Of a DNA stretch of 64,000 nucleotides, positions 16,260 through 25,228 are shown piece after piece; positions within the stretch are counted from its first letter, which is position 1; every line of letters starts with the position of its first letter. The notes beneath the pieces were generated by a model. That model saw only the letters and a list, made by a program, of their open reading frames with translations. It was not told the DNA's origin and made no database searches. The position numbers were made by a program, and so were the translations under genes. Source of the DNA: Flavobacteriaceae bacterium (GTDB lineage Bacteria > Bacteroidota > Bacteroidia > Flavobacteriales > Weeksellaceae); assembly GCA_012522185.1 (NCBI GenBank), contig JAAYKY010000049.1, positions 1 through 64,000 on the forward strand. Reading direction: 5' to 3'.

Positions 16260-17295
16260 AAATTTAAAAACTAATTCAAAGGATTTAGGACTATTAACGA
16301 GATCTGAATTTATCTCACTAGGTGGGTTGTCAGTCGCAGGAATCTTCTTATTTCCTTTTCTTTCATTCACAAAAAATAAAACTATGGAACAACAATCAAC
16401 ATTTGACGTCATCATTGTAGGCGGAAGTTACGCAGGTTTATCGGCGGCTATGTCATTAGGACGTTCATTAAGAAACGTATTAATCATCGATAGCGGCTCT
16501 CCTTGTAATAAACAAACACCACATTCTCATAATTTCATAACACAGGACGGAGAGAAGCCCGGCGTTATCGCAGCTAAAGGCAAGGCTCAGGTATTGAACT
16601 ATGAAACGGTAAAATTTTATAATGCACTTGTCGTTAGCGGAACAAAAACGGAAAAAGGTTTTGAAGTGGTTACGGATAGTGGTGAAAAGTTTACAGCAAA
16701 GAAACTGGTTTTTGCTACAGGGATAAAAGATATTATGCCGGATATTGGAGGTTTTTCGGAATGTTGGGGTATATCCGTCATCCATTGCCCTTATTGCCAC
16801 GGATACGAAGTGCGCAGCATGAAAACAGGACTTTTGGCAAATGGAGAGCGAGCTTTTCATTTGTCACCGATGATCCGCAACCTCACCCATGAACTCACGA
16901 TAATCACTAACGGTAAGGCTGACTTCACTAACGAGCAATTTAATCTGTTAGCTAAGCATCAGATTTCAGTTATTGAAAACGAGGTAAATGAAATTATTCA
17001 CGAAAACGGAAATATTAAAGCCGTTCTATTTAAAGATGGAAGCCAGCATAATTTTGAGGCTCTTTATGCGGTAGTGCCATTTGAACAGCACTGTGATCTT
17101 CCTGTGTCTTTGGGATGCGAGTTGACCGATTTTGGTCACATCAAAGTAGATGGTTTCTACCAAACAACAGTCGAAGGAGTGTATGCATGTGGCGATAATA
17201 CGGCTATGATGCGATCAGTAGCCAATGCTGTGTCAGCCGGAAATATGACCGGGGCAATGGTCAATAAGGCACTAACGGACGAACACTTTTTATAG
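16252..17295 (+). CDS. Thioredoxin-reductase-like FAD/NAD(P) oxidoreductase
   Basis: The 347-residue frame has an FAD site VIIVGGSYAGLSAA, a redox-like CPYCHGYEV motif (the Cys-x-x-Cys of TrxR-like proteins), an LLANGER pyridine nucleotide region with a degenerate GxGxxG, and a C-terminal YACGDNTAMM FAD loop. The first 44 residues (LLTRSEFISLGGLSVAGIF) resemble a Tat leader with RS instead of RR. A cytosolic start at Met45 (16384) is therefore equally possible. It overlaps the dead exporter by 8 bp and is 3 bp ahead of the methyltransferase. Confidence 0.85.
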   Translation: MDKNLKTNSKDLGLLTRSEFISLGGLSVAGIFLFPFLSFTKNKTMEQQSTFDVIIVGGSYAGLSAAMSLGRSLRNVLIIDSGSPCNKQTPHSHNFITQDGEKPGVIAAKGKAQVLNYETVKFYNALVVSGTKTEKGFEVVTDSGEKFTAKKLVFATGIKDIMPDIGGFSECWGISVIHCPYCHGYEVRSMKTGLLANGERAFHLSPMIRNLTHELTIITNGKADFTNEQFNLLAKHQISVIENEVNEIIHENGNIKAVLFKDGSQHNFEALYAVVPFEQHCDLPVSLGCELTDFGHIKVDGFYQTTVEGVYACGDNTAMMRSVANAVSAGNMTGAMVNKALTDEHFL

Positions 17296-17298
17296 ATT

Positions 17299-17910
17299 AT
17301 GGAATTTTGGGAAGAAGCATTTAAAAGCAAGCAGGAAATGTGGGGATTGCAACCCACAACCACTGCTGTTTTATCCGCTAAAGCATTTGCCAAAATGGAG
17401 TTTCAAAAAATACTAATACCCGGAATTGGCTATGGTCGAAATGCGGAGCCTTTCCTAAGCAAAGGAATGGAAGTGACCGGTATTGAAATCTCCAAGAAAG
17501 CTATTGAACTGGCCGCAAAACACCATGGCAATACGCTCAAAATTTATCACGGATCAGTAGCACAGATGCCTTTCGATAGTATACGTTACGATGGTATTTT
17601 CTGCCACGCGCTGATTCATTTGTTGGATGAATATGAAAGAGCAAAGTTTATTGAGGATTGTCACAATCAGTTAACTGAGGGTGGTTACATGATTTTTACA
17701 GCCATCACGAAAGAGGCCTCAACTTACGGTATGGGAAAATTAATCAGCAAAGACAGGTATGAGCAATTTGGAGGAGTGAGAATGTTTTTTTATGATGAGA
17801 AATCAATTCTGAAAGAATTTAGAAAGTATGGTCTTGTACAGACGGAAACAGTCATTGAGAATTATCCTTTTTATATGATCAAGTGCAAAAAAATGACAAA
17901 TAGTAAATAG
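17299..17910 (+). CDS. Class I SAM-dependent methyltransferase
   Basis: The 203-residue protein has the SAM-binding core: ILIPGIGYGRNAEPF (motif I), VTGIEISKKAIELA (motif II), then DGIFCHALIHLLDE and LTEGGYMIFTAITKE. The N-terminal FWEEAFKSKQEMWGLQPT is of the tellurite/thiopurine-methyltransferase sort, so a detoxifying role fits the drug- and oxidant-related cargo around it. It starts 3 bp behind the TrxR-like gene and is the last intact cargo gene. Confidence 0.8.
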   Translation: MEFWEEAFKSKQEMWGLQPTTTAVLSAKAFAKMEFQKILIPGIGYGRNAEPFLSKGMEVTGIEISKKAIELAAKHHGNTLKIYHGSVAQMPFDSIRYDGIFCHALIHLLDEYERAKFIEDCHNQLTEGGYMIFTAITKEASTYGMGKLISKDRYEQFGGVRMFFYDEKSILKEFRKYGLVQTETVIENYPFYMIKCKKMTNSK

Positions 17911-17924
17911 TAAAAGTAGGGTTT

Positions 17925-18031
17925 GGGCGTGCCACCGTCCGCATTTTTCCACCATGCCCATGCTATCGAAAAAATGCAGACGGGTCGGGCTATCCGCTGT
18001 ATCTTTTGCGGATCTGCGAGTACCGCAAAAG
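17925..18031. repeat. Two consecutive hairpins downstream of topB remnant
   Basis: GGGCGTGCCACCGTCCGCATTTTT (about 17925-17948) folds with AAAAATGCAGACGGGTCGGGC (about 17970-17990), imperfect but long. CTTTTGCGG (18003-18011) pairs exactly with CCGCAAAAG (18023-18031). Both lie beyond the 3' end of topB. They could be its terminator region or structured DNA of the conjugative element. Confidence 0.55.
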
Positions 18032-18080
18032 GATGTCGCTTCTATCCCTCACGCTGTATGCCGTTCAGAAACATTTACTT

Positions 18081-19174
18081 TTATTTGCGTTTTGGTTGCC
18101 TGTTGTCAAACTCAAAAGAGGTTTCGGCTTTATCATTCAGGACGATATAGGCATTGAATTTATTGCCCGAATTACTTTTCATGCCTTTAATAAGGTTGGT
18201 CTTTCCTTTGGTCACAAGGCTTTCTATATCGGTAAGGCTCAACGGTATTCCGCACACGGTGCGGAATTGAAGCCAACCGCATCCCTCATTTGGGCATTTT
18301 ACAACCTTATTCCATATCAATAATCGATGTCTCTTGCATTTGGGACAGGTCAGTTCGGGTTGTTTTTCTTTGGGAATTCTCATGTCCAAAAGTTCACGTG
18401 TAATGGAAGTGGCATAGGTTTCCATTTCACGGTGAAAAGCATCTGCATCTGCCTCGTTGTTCTCAATTTTCTGCAATGCCATTTCCCATTCGGCGGTCAT
18501 GGCTATATCGGCAATCTTTTTGTCCTTTACAGCCCCGTAAACCTGCAATCCCTTATGGGTAGGGATTAGGGTTTTCTTTTCACGCCGAATGTAATCCCTC
18601 TTAAAAAGCGTTTCTATAATGGATGCTCTTGTGGCAGGTGTACCGATACCGATGTCTTTTAGGGCTTTCCGTTCGTCCTCGTTGTCCACTTCTTTTCCGG
18701 CATTTTCCATTGCGGACAATAGACCTGAGTCAGTGTAAAGCACAGGCGGTGCGCAATCATATCATAGATCACATTTTCGTGCGCTGTTAATCCGGACGGG
18801 ATTTTCTCGGTAATCAGCAGACCGTGGTGGTCTGTTACTTTTACATCGTTCACGATGCGCTTATTGAAACGCCCCCATTTTACTTTTCCAACCGCTTTTT
18901 TGCAGGAAGCTTTCGCTTCTAAATTCCTTACCGATGGTTTGTAGTACAGCTTTCCGCTAATGGTGTAATACGGTAATTTGCCCTTGGAGCGGTATCGTTG
19001 CAGGGAACGGTGGCTGATTTTCAGCATAAGGAGCAGGTCTTGGTTGTCCAGTAATTCCTCGCCGTCTATGCTGTGCCGTTCTTTCTTGATGTTTAGGACG
19101 TATTCTTTCAAAATATCGAAACGCTCCATGATACGTTCCATCCATGCGATAAATTCCATTCTGTCGATGTTCAT
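18081..19174 (-). pseudogene. topB: Decayed HTH-DNA topoisomerase III fusion, conjugative-transposon remnant
   Basis: On the minus strand an N-terminal helix-turn-helix (DLLLMLKISHRSLQRYRSKGK) of the kind found in conjugative transposons runs in frame into an internal piece of TopB (VTDHHGLLITEKIPSGL). At about 18740 the frame shifts and roughly 100 TopB residues are missing. It resumes with TDSGLLSAMENAGKEV, GIGTPATRASIIETLFKRDY and a C-terminal zinc-finger part (CPKCKRHRLLIWN). Two deletions are needed to explain this. It forms the right part of the island. Confidence 0.8.
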
Positions 19175-19438
19175 AACAAATACTTTTAATGATTTCTAAC
19201 ACCACAAAATTGGAGCGATTGGCAGAGGCTGTCGTCCGATAAGTGTCTATCAAAAAGGCACTTTTTTCAATTTTTACTCAAAGAAAATCAGGAAACTCAA
19301 AACCAAAAAGACCGGAAGAAAATCGGGTTTAAAAACTAATTTAACAAACCTTTTAGAATTCTTAAATCCATTTTCAGAAAGTATTTTCTAATTTCGCTCG
19401 GTGAGTTCAAAGAGAGGAAGTTTTAATCAGAGAATATT

Positions 19439-19873
19439 TTGGGTATGCAAAGGTTTTTAATGGTGATTTTGGCTGGATTTTTTATTCTTTCTTTTGTGAA
19501 GAATTCCGATTTGGAAGATAAATACGAAATTTCACTGACGGCAAAAGGTTGTCACTTTCAGGTGATGGTCAATGAAAAAATGGTGATGGACGGGAAGTCT
19601 TATCAAATGGTGAGCGAAAGCTTGAACATCAATAAAGAGCTGACCGATAGTGGTGAGCAGAAAATCGATGTGAAAATGCTTCGCATCTCGCGGGAAATGC
19701 CGCTAAAAGCTACTCAGGCCTATGTCAATTTGAAGCTCGAGAAAATTTCTGGTGATACCACTATTCTTATCAAAGAAGTGAAACTTCCAACTTTCCCATA
19801 CGATGACGATGAAAGCCAGCCGCAATCCATCGGTGGTTCCATTGAGTTTGAAATCGAACCTAAATCAGAATAA
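19439..19873 (+). CDS. Hypothetical exported protein
   Basis: The 144-residue protein has an N-terminal hydrophobic stretch (FLMVILAGFFILSFVK) suggesting a signal peptide or anchor. A mostly beta mature part follows, and it ends with an acidic tail (PYDDDESQPQS, IEFEIEPKSE). There is no recognisable domain. The start may be the Met at 19445. It is the first gene past the island and precedes mfd by about 55 bp on the same strand, so the two could be co-transcribed. Confidence 0.55.
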   Translation: MGMQRFLMVILAGFFILSFVKNSDLEDKYEISLTAKGCHFQVMVNEKMVMDGKSYQMVSESLNINKELTDSGEQKIDVKMLRISREMPLKATQAYVNLKLEKISGDTTILIKEVKLPTFPYDDDESQPQSIGGSIEFEIEPKSE

Positions 19874-19928
19874 AACTTGGTTTTGAAGTATTAAAAACCA
19901 AATTCAAAATCTTACCTTTGCAAAAGTT

Positions 19929-22900
19929 TTGGAAACAAAAACCATTCATGATGTTGTGAAAAGATACGAATCTTCCGATTTCGTACAGAATTTCATTGCC
20001 CAAATTCAAAAAAACAATCAGTCAAAGATTCATGTAAACGGACAAGTCGGTTCGTCGATTTCTTTTTTAACAAGCCAAATTATGCAACAATCCGGCAACC
20101 CTGTTTTGCTGATTTTGGATGACAAAGAAGAAGCAGCTTATATTTTAAACGAACTCGAAACGATTTTTTCAAAAGAAGAGGTTCTTTTTCTTCCCGATTC
20201 TTATCGGCGACCCTATGAAATCGAGGAAACCAACAATGCCAATGTGGTTTTGCGAACTGAAGTTCTAAATTCCTTGAACGGCGCCAAAAAACCGAGGATT
20301 GTGGTAACTTATTCCGAAGGTTTATTTGAAAAAGTCGTTACCCGAAAGGTTTTGAGTAAGAACACGATGAAAGTTTCGGTGGGAGATTCTTTGGATATCG
20401 ATTTCTTGAATGAAGTTTTATTTTCTTATGAATTCCATCGGGTGGATTTTGTATCGGAGCCGGGCGAATTCTCCATTCGCGGAGGAATTGTCGATGTTTT
20501 TTCCTTTTCCGAAGAGAGACCATTTCGGATTTCGCTTTTTGGTGATGAGGTGGAAACCATTCGCAGTTTTGACATCGAAACCCAATTATCGGTCGAAAAA
20601 GTCAAAAATTTCACGGTTGTACCCAATTTGGAAAACAAATTCACATCCGAATCGCGTGAAAGTTTTTTGGAATACATTTCTGAGAAAACCATTGTGGTAG
20701 CCAGAAACCTGAACATCATTCAGTCGGCGATTTATCGGAATTTCAATCTGGCAGCCGAATCTTTCCAAAAACTTTCCGGCGAAATCAAACATGCTTCGCC
20801 CAAAGAATTATTTCTCGATGAAATTGAATTCAAATCGGGATTGAAGAGATTTCCGGTGATTGAATTTTCTATGTCGCCTTATTTTGACGATTCAATTGAA
20901 TTTAAAATCAACCAAAAACCTCAGCCATCGTTTAACAAACAATTTGATTTGTTGGCTGAAGAATTTAATTCAAAAACCGAAGAAGGTTATACGAATTATC
21001 TGTTTTGTTCGGGTGAAAAGCAAGTTCAGCGTTTCCAGGATATTTTTGAAGACATCGATAAAGAAGTCAAATTCGTTCCGGTCATCGGTTCGGTTCATCA
21101 GGGTTTTGTCGATGATGATTTGAAAATCACTTGTTTCACCGACCATCAGATTTTTGAGCGTTACCATAAATTTAATCTTCGGAATTCCTTTGCCAAAAAG
21201 GAAGCGATTACACTCAAGGAACTGACTTCGTTGCAGATCGGGGATTATGTGACGCACATCGATCACGGAGTCGGGAAATTTGCAGGATTGGTGAAAATTG
21301 ATGTGCAGGGAAGCAAACAGGAAGCGATTAAATTGGTGTATCGCGATAATGATATTTTGTACGTGAGTATTCATTCGCTGCATAAAATCGCAAAATTTAC
21401 CGGAAAGGACGGAGTCGAACCAAAAATCAATAAATTAGGTTCGCCAGCTTGGAAAAATTTAAAAAATAAGACCAAAACAAAGGTCAAAGAAGTGGCTTTT
21501 GATTTGATTAAATTATATGCGAAACGTCGAGCACAAAAGGGTTTTCAGTTTTCGCCGGACAGTTATTTGCAAAACGAATTAGAAGCTTCGTTTATTTATG
21601 AAGATACGCCCGATCAGTTGAAAGCGACCAATGATGTAAAGACCGATATGGAAAGTGAGCGTTCGATGGATCGATTGGTTTGTGGGGATGTTGGATTTGG
21701 GAAAACCGAAGTAGCCATTCGGGCGGCGTTCAAAGCCGCTGCCGATGGGAAACAAACCGCGGTTCTGGTTCCTACGACTATTCTGGCGTTTCAGCATTTC
21801 AAAACTTTTTCGGAACGACTGAAAGATATGCCGGTCAATGTGGCTTATTTGAACCGGTTTAAATCGGCAAAACAGAAAAAAGAGATACTTGAAAAATTAG
21901 CCGAAGGCAAGATTGATATCATCATCGGTACGCATCAATTGGTCAATAAAGATGTGAAATACAAAGATTTAGGATTGTTAATTGTTGATGAAGAACATAA
22001 ATTCGGAGTGGGTGTGAAGGATAAATTGAAGACGCTTCGCTCCAATGTGGATACGCTGACTTTGACGGCGACGCCGATTCCGAGAACTTTGCAGTTTTCA
22101 CTGATGGCGGCCCGTGATTTATCGATTATCAAAACACCGCCACCAAACCGTCAACCGATTGAAACAGAATTAATTGGATTTAACGAAGAGCAAATTCGCG
22201 ATGCGGTTTTCTATGAATTACAACGTGGCGGACAGGTTTTCTTTATTCACAATCGGATTGAAACCTTAAAAGAAATCGCCGGAATGGTTCAAAGATTGGT
22301 TCCCGATGCGAAAATTGCGACTGGTCATGGACAGATGAAAGGCGATGAACTCGAAAAAGTCATTCTGGATTTTATGGAAGGAAAGTTTGATGTTTTGGTT
22401 TCTACCACGATTGTGGAAAACGGATTGGACGTTCCGAATGCGAATACCATTCTGATTGGCGATGCGCAGAATTTCGGATTGGCCGATTTGCACCAAATGC
22501 GTGGACGTGTCGGACGAAGCAACCGAAAAGCTTTTTGCTATCTGATTTCGCCGCCTGTTTCGGCACTGACCAATGAAGCCCGAAAACGTTTGCAGGCCAT
22601 TGAGCAATTCTCCGATTTGGGTTCAGGATTTAACATAGCGATGAAGGATTTGGAGATCCGCGGCGCCGGAAATATGTTAGGCGCTGAACAGTCCGGGTTT
22701 ATATCGGAAATCGGATTTGATACCTATCAGAAAATTCTGAATGAAGCGATTGAAGAATTAAAAGAAACCGACTTCAAAGATTTATTTGAAGAACAAAATC
22801 CGGACGATAAAGTTTATGTTTCAGATATTCAGATTGATACCGATTTGCAGATTTTAATTCCGGATGATTATGTCAACAATGTAGAAGAACGTCTGTCACT

Positions 22901-23321
22901 TTACAACGAATTGGCTGGAATTGAAGATGCCATTGCGCTGAATCAGTTTGAAAATAATTTGATAGACCGATTTGGGGAATATCCCAAAGAAGTTTCCAAT
23001 TTGCTGGAAAGTATGCGACTGAAATGGATGGCAAAGGAATTAGGTTTTGAACGAATTGTTTTGAAAAAAGGCGTGATGCTGGCGTATTTCATCAGCAAAC
23101 CCCAATCCGATTATTTTCAGTCTTCTAAATTCCAAAATATCATTTCTACGTTGCACCAAAATCCGAGATTGGCGACTTTTAAAGAAAAACCGGCCAAAGG
23201 AAAAGACGAAGAAAATACTTTGATGCTTCGTTTTGAGGAAGTGAAATCGGTGGAAAGGGCTATGGAAAAACTCCGTGTTTTATTGCCACAAACAAAAGAG
23301 GAAGAAATTTCCTCCAACTGA
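19929..23321 (+). CDS. mfd: Transcription-repair coupling factor Mfd
   Basis: The 1130-residue translocase displaces stalled RNA polymerase and recruits UvrA. Domain order is a UvrB-like N-terminal module (EPGEFSIRGGIVDVFSF), the CarD-like RNA-polymerase interaction domain (LQIGDYVTHIDHGVGKFAGL), and SF2 helicase motifs (CGDVGFGKTEV, IVDEEHKFGV, TATPIPRTLQ, GLDVPNANTIL, QMRGRVGRS). The C-terminal TRCF domain that contacts UvrA follows. The start is TTG; TACCTTTG at 19913-19920 is only 8 bp upstream, so the leader would be extremely short if that is the -7 box. Confidence 0.97.
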   Translation: METKTIHDVVKRYESSDFVQNFIAQIQKNNQSKIHVNGQVGSSISFLTSQIMQQSGNPVLLILDDKEEAAYILNELETIFSKEEVLFLPDSYRRPYEIEETNNANVVLRTEVLNSLNGAKKPRIVVTYSEGLFEKVVTRKVLSKNTMKVSVGDSLDIDFLNEVLFSYEFHRVDFVSEPGEFSIRGGIVDVFSFSEERPFRISLFGDEVETIRSFDIETQLSVEKVKNFTVVPNLENKFTSESRESFLEYISEKTIVVARNLNIIQSAIYRNFNLAAESFQKLSGEIKHASPKELFLDEIEFKSGLKRFPVIEFSMSPYFDDSIEFKINQKPQPSFNKQFDLLAEEFNSKTEEGYTNYLFCSGEKQVQRFQDIFEDIDKEVKFVPVIGSVHQGFVDDDLKITCFTDHQIFERYHKFNLRNSFAKKEAITLKELTSLQIGDYVTHIDHGVGKFAGLVKIDVQGSKQEAIKLVYRDNDILYVSIHSLHKIAKFTGKDGVEPKINKLGSPAWKNLKNKTKTKVKEVAFDLIKLYAKRRAQKGFQFSPDSYLQNELEASFIYEDTPDQLKATNDVKTDMESERSMDRLVCGDVGFGKTEVAIRAAFKAAADGKQTAVLVPTTILAFQHFKTFSERLKDMPVNVAYLNRFKSAKQKKEILEKLAEGKIDIIIGTHQLVNKDVKYKDLGLLIVDEEHKFGVGVKDKLKTLRSNVDTLTLTATPIPRTLQFSLMAARDLSIIKTPPPNRQPIETELIGFNEEQIRDAVFYELQRGGQVFFIHNRIETLKEIAGMVQRLVPDAKIATGHGQMKGDELEKVILDFMEGKFDVLVSTTIVENGLDVPNANTILIGDAQNFGLADLHQMRGRVGRSNRKAFCYLISPPVSALTNEARKRLQAIEQFSDLGSGFNIAMKDLEIRGAGNMLGAEQSGFISEIGFDTYQKILNEAIEELKETDFKDLFEEQNPDDKVYVSDIQIDTDLQILIPDDYVNNVEERLSLYNELAGIEDAIALNQFENNLIDRFGEYPKEVSNLLESMRLKWMAKELGFERIVLKKGVMLAYFISKPQSDYFQSSKFQNIISTLHQNPRLATFKEKPAKGKDEENTLMLRFEEVKSVERAMEKLRVLLPQTKEEEISSN

Positions 23322-23327
23322 AATATT

Positions 23328-23344
23328 CCCCTCCTTCGGAGGGG
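23328..23344. terminator. Hairpin between convergent mfd and TonB_C-like gene
   Basis: CCCCTCC-TTC-GGAGGGG is a 7-bp perfect stem followed by TTAGGGGAGG. It sits in the 34-bp gap between two converging stop codons and probably ends transcription in both directions. The sequence belongs to a GC-rich hairpin style often repeated in Bacteroidota spacers. Confidence 0.55.
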
Positions 23345-23355
23345 TTAGGGGAGGC

Positions 23356-23733
23356 TTACTCCAACTCAAATTTCACCGGAATTCTGTACACTTCACTTTG
23401 TGCCAGCATCATTTTCCCTTCTGCATCGGCAAATTTTTCAATCGCTTTTTGTGCAGCTGCAGCCAAGTTTTCATCGGACTCGCCCAAAACACGAAGTGAT
23501 TTCAGATTTTGGTTTTCATCGGTTGCGAAACGAACGTAAACCGTTCCTTCGTTGAAGTTTTCTTTTGCTGTTTGTGGATATTCCACATAGTCTGAAATGA
23601 TGTGTGTAATCACATTGTCTTTACAAAGTTTTTGTTCAGTTTGTTCCAGTTTATTGCATTTTTCCATTTTATTTTGACCGAATGCGAAACCTGAAATAAG
23701 GATTAAAGTGAAAGCTAATATGTTAATTTTCAT
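23356..23733 (-). CDS. Secreted TonB_C-domain protein
   Basis: The 125-residue protein has a signal peptide (LILISGFAFGQ) and a TonB C-terminal-type domain (EYPQTAKENFNEGTVYVRFA, ENQNLKSLRVLGESDENLAA). The N-terminal membrane anchor and proline-rich bridge of a true TonB are absent. It therefore cannot couple ExbBD to a receptor and is more likely a small periplasmic binding module. It is related in architecture to the cluster at 33459-38175. Confidence 0.75.
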   Translation of the reverse strand: MKINILAFTLILISGFAFGQNKMEKCNKLEQTEQKLCKDNVITHIISDYVEYPQTAKENFNEGTVYVRFATDENQNLKSLRVLGESDENLAAAAQKAIEKFADAEGKMMLAQSEVYRIPVKFELE

Positions 23734-23859
23734 CTTGTTATATTTTAATGTTAATAATTTAATTACATTTAATTAATGTAAAATTAACATTAAGTTTACA
23801 TTGAAACAAGCCGAAACTGAAAACTTAACATTGGAAATACAATTCTTAACATTGGCTCA

Positions 23860-23892
23860 GCCCTAACAGGGTTTCAAACCCTGTTAGGGCTT
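23860..23892. repeat. Intergenic hairpin AGCCCTAACAGGG...CCCTGTTAGGGCT
   Basis: A 33-nt inverted repeat with a perfect outer stem, followed by TTTTGGG. A copy differing only at the centre lies at 30042-30074. It may act as a terminator, but the duplication says it is a dispersed element. Confidence 0.7.
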
Positions 23893-23955
23893 TTGGGTTT
23901 TTTAGAACTGTAACAATTTCAAATTTTCACCGTCTTTTTTTGAAATCAAATCTCA

Positions 23956-24987
23956 ATGAAAAAACTTTTTTGTTTTACTTTTTTAACTTTTCTTCAAGCT
24001 TTATTTGGTCAAAATCCGATTGAGGAAATTCTTCAGGAGGAATTTGAAAAGGGACGTTTCAATGGAAGCGTTTTATGGAGTGATAATGGAGAAGTTTTTC
24101 AATTCCACAAAGGATTTTCGAACATCCAATTTGAAGTTGAAATAAATGATGAAACCCGTTTTCCAATAGCTTCGATTAGCAAACTTTTTACTTCGATTGC
24201 TATTTTACAAATGATGGAAAAAGGAAAATTAGACTTTAACCATAGCATAGATAAATACATAGCTGATCTTCCTGAAAATTCTAAAAACATTCAAATTCAG
24301 GATCTGCTAATCCATCACTCGGGTTTAGCAAACGAACCTCTCAAAGCGGTTTCAGAAAAATTTAGTCTGGATGAATACATTCAAAACTTTGTCAACAAAT
24401 CGGAAGAAGAAGTTGTCTTTAATTATAATAATGTGGATTTTGTTTTGCTTTCCAAACTGATTGAAAATTCTACGGGCAAGAAATTTTCAATGGCTTTGGA
24501 AGACATAATTTTTCGTCCATTGAATTTAAATGATACTGGTTTTGTAGATGAGTCTGAGGTCATCAAAAATCTGGCGTATGGCTATCACAACTATTCGTTT
24601 GGCGAAGGCGAAAAAGATGATTCTCTTTTTAACGATAGCAGATACATCTCAAATTATTATGGTGCCGGTGCGATTTATTCGACACTTCAGGATTTGCATA
24701 AATTTTTATTTGCCCTAAAGAATAACGACTTGATTTCAGAAGAAACCAAATATCAATTCTTACTGAAACCCCAAACGGACGAATTTATAGATTGGCTTTC
24801 AGGAATTCCAACGATTGGATTTTATTATGACGAACCCAAATCAGTGTACCGAAGAAGTGGAAGTATTGATGGTTTTAATTCTGAAATCATTACAAATGCA
24901 GATTTCGACAAGATTTTAATCATTTTGTGCAATACGGATACAGCAGACTTAGAAAATTTAGCAAATAAAATCTACTTCAAAAAATAA
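23956..24987 (+). CDS. Serine hydrolase, beta-lactamase (class C)/penicillin-binding fold
   Basis: The 343-residue exported protein has a signal peptide (MKKLFCFTFLTFLQALFG). The active-site S-x-x-K is SISK in FPIASISKLF, and the Y-x-N is YNN in FNYNNVDFVLLSK. The third element could be the RSGSIDG near the C-terminus (a K-T-G replacement). Family members include esterases, D-aminopeptidases and beta-lactamases; the missing KTG argues against a lactamase. A spacer repeat of the cassette type follows (24988-25228). Confidence 0.85.
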   Translation: MKKLFCFTFLTFLQALFGQNPIEEILQEEFEKGRFNGSVLWSDNGEVFQFHKGFSNIQFEVEINDETRFPIASISKLFTSIAILQMMEKGKLDFNHSIDKYIADLPENSKNIQIQDLLIHHSGLANEPLKAVSEKFSLDEYIQNFVNKSEEEVVFNYNNVDFVLLSKLIENSTGKKFSMALEDIIFRPLNLNDTGFVDESEVIKNLAYGYHNYSFGEGEKDDSLFNDSRYISNYYGAGAIYSTLQDLHKFLFALKNNDLISEETKYQFLLKPQTDEFIDWLSGIPTIGFYYDEPKSVYRRSGSIDGFNSEIITNADFDKILIILCNTDTADLENLANKIYFKK

Positions 24988-25228
24988 AAACTACCGCTAA
25001 AATCAGATCGGTAAAAGATGGGTTAAGTACAAAATACAAAGTTTGTGCATTTAATCCGCAAAACCATTTTTATTGGCTTTTAAACTATAAACTAATAAAT
25101 AGAAAAATGGTTTTGCTTATGTTTGTGCTAAATTGAAACCTCTGTCTTTCAATTCCGTTCCTTCGCAAAGCCTTAAAAAATCACTATCAAGCCGTCCGCA
25201 CGTATCGTCCTAAAAATAAGTTGATAAA
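24988..25228 (+). repeat. Spacer with dispersed repeat copy B and an inverted repeat
   Basis: After the stop codon the text AAAAACTAC.G.TAA resembles 7543-7556. GCAAAACCATTTTT (25058-25071) is exactly inverted at 25103-25116. The stretch 25097-25170 matches 5872-5945 over most of its length. No gene is visible in these 241 bp. The layout resembles the boundaries of the island cassettes although it lies in core DNA. Confidence 0.55.

Noticed and set aside
17923-18323. Overlapping plus-strand ORFs
   Set aside because: They are antisense to the C-terminal topB remnant and to the hairpin region.
4563-19174. Integrase or relaxase gene for the island
   Set aside because: I looked for tyrosine recombinase, relaxase and replication genes and saw none, so the island should not be called mobile on its own.
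18957-19253. 98-residue minus-strand ORF overlapping the HTH region
   Set aside because: It is a frame shadow of the HTH-topB remnant.
19175-19438. Search for a duplicated tmRNA 3' end (attR) at the right end of the island
   Set aside because: No copy of the GTTCGAATCCCGCCAGCTCC segment is visible here, so the right boundary remains approximate.
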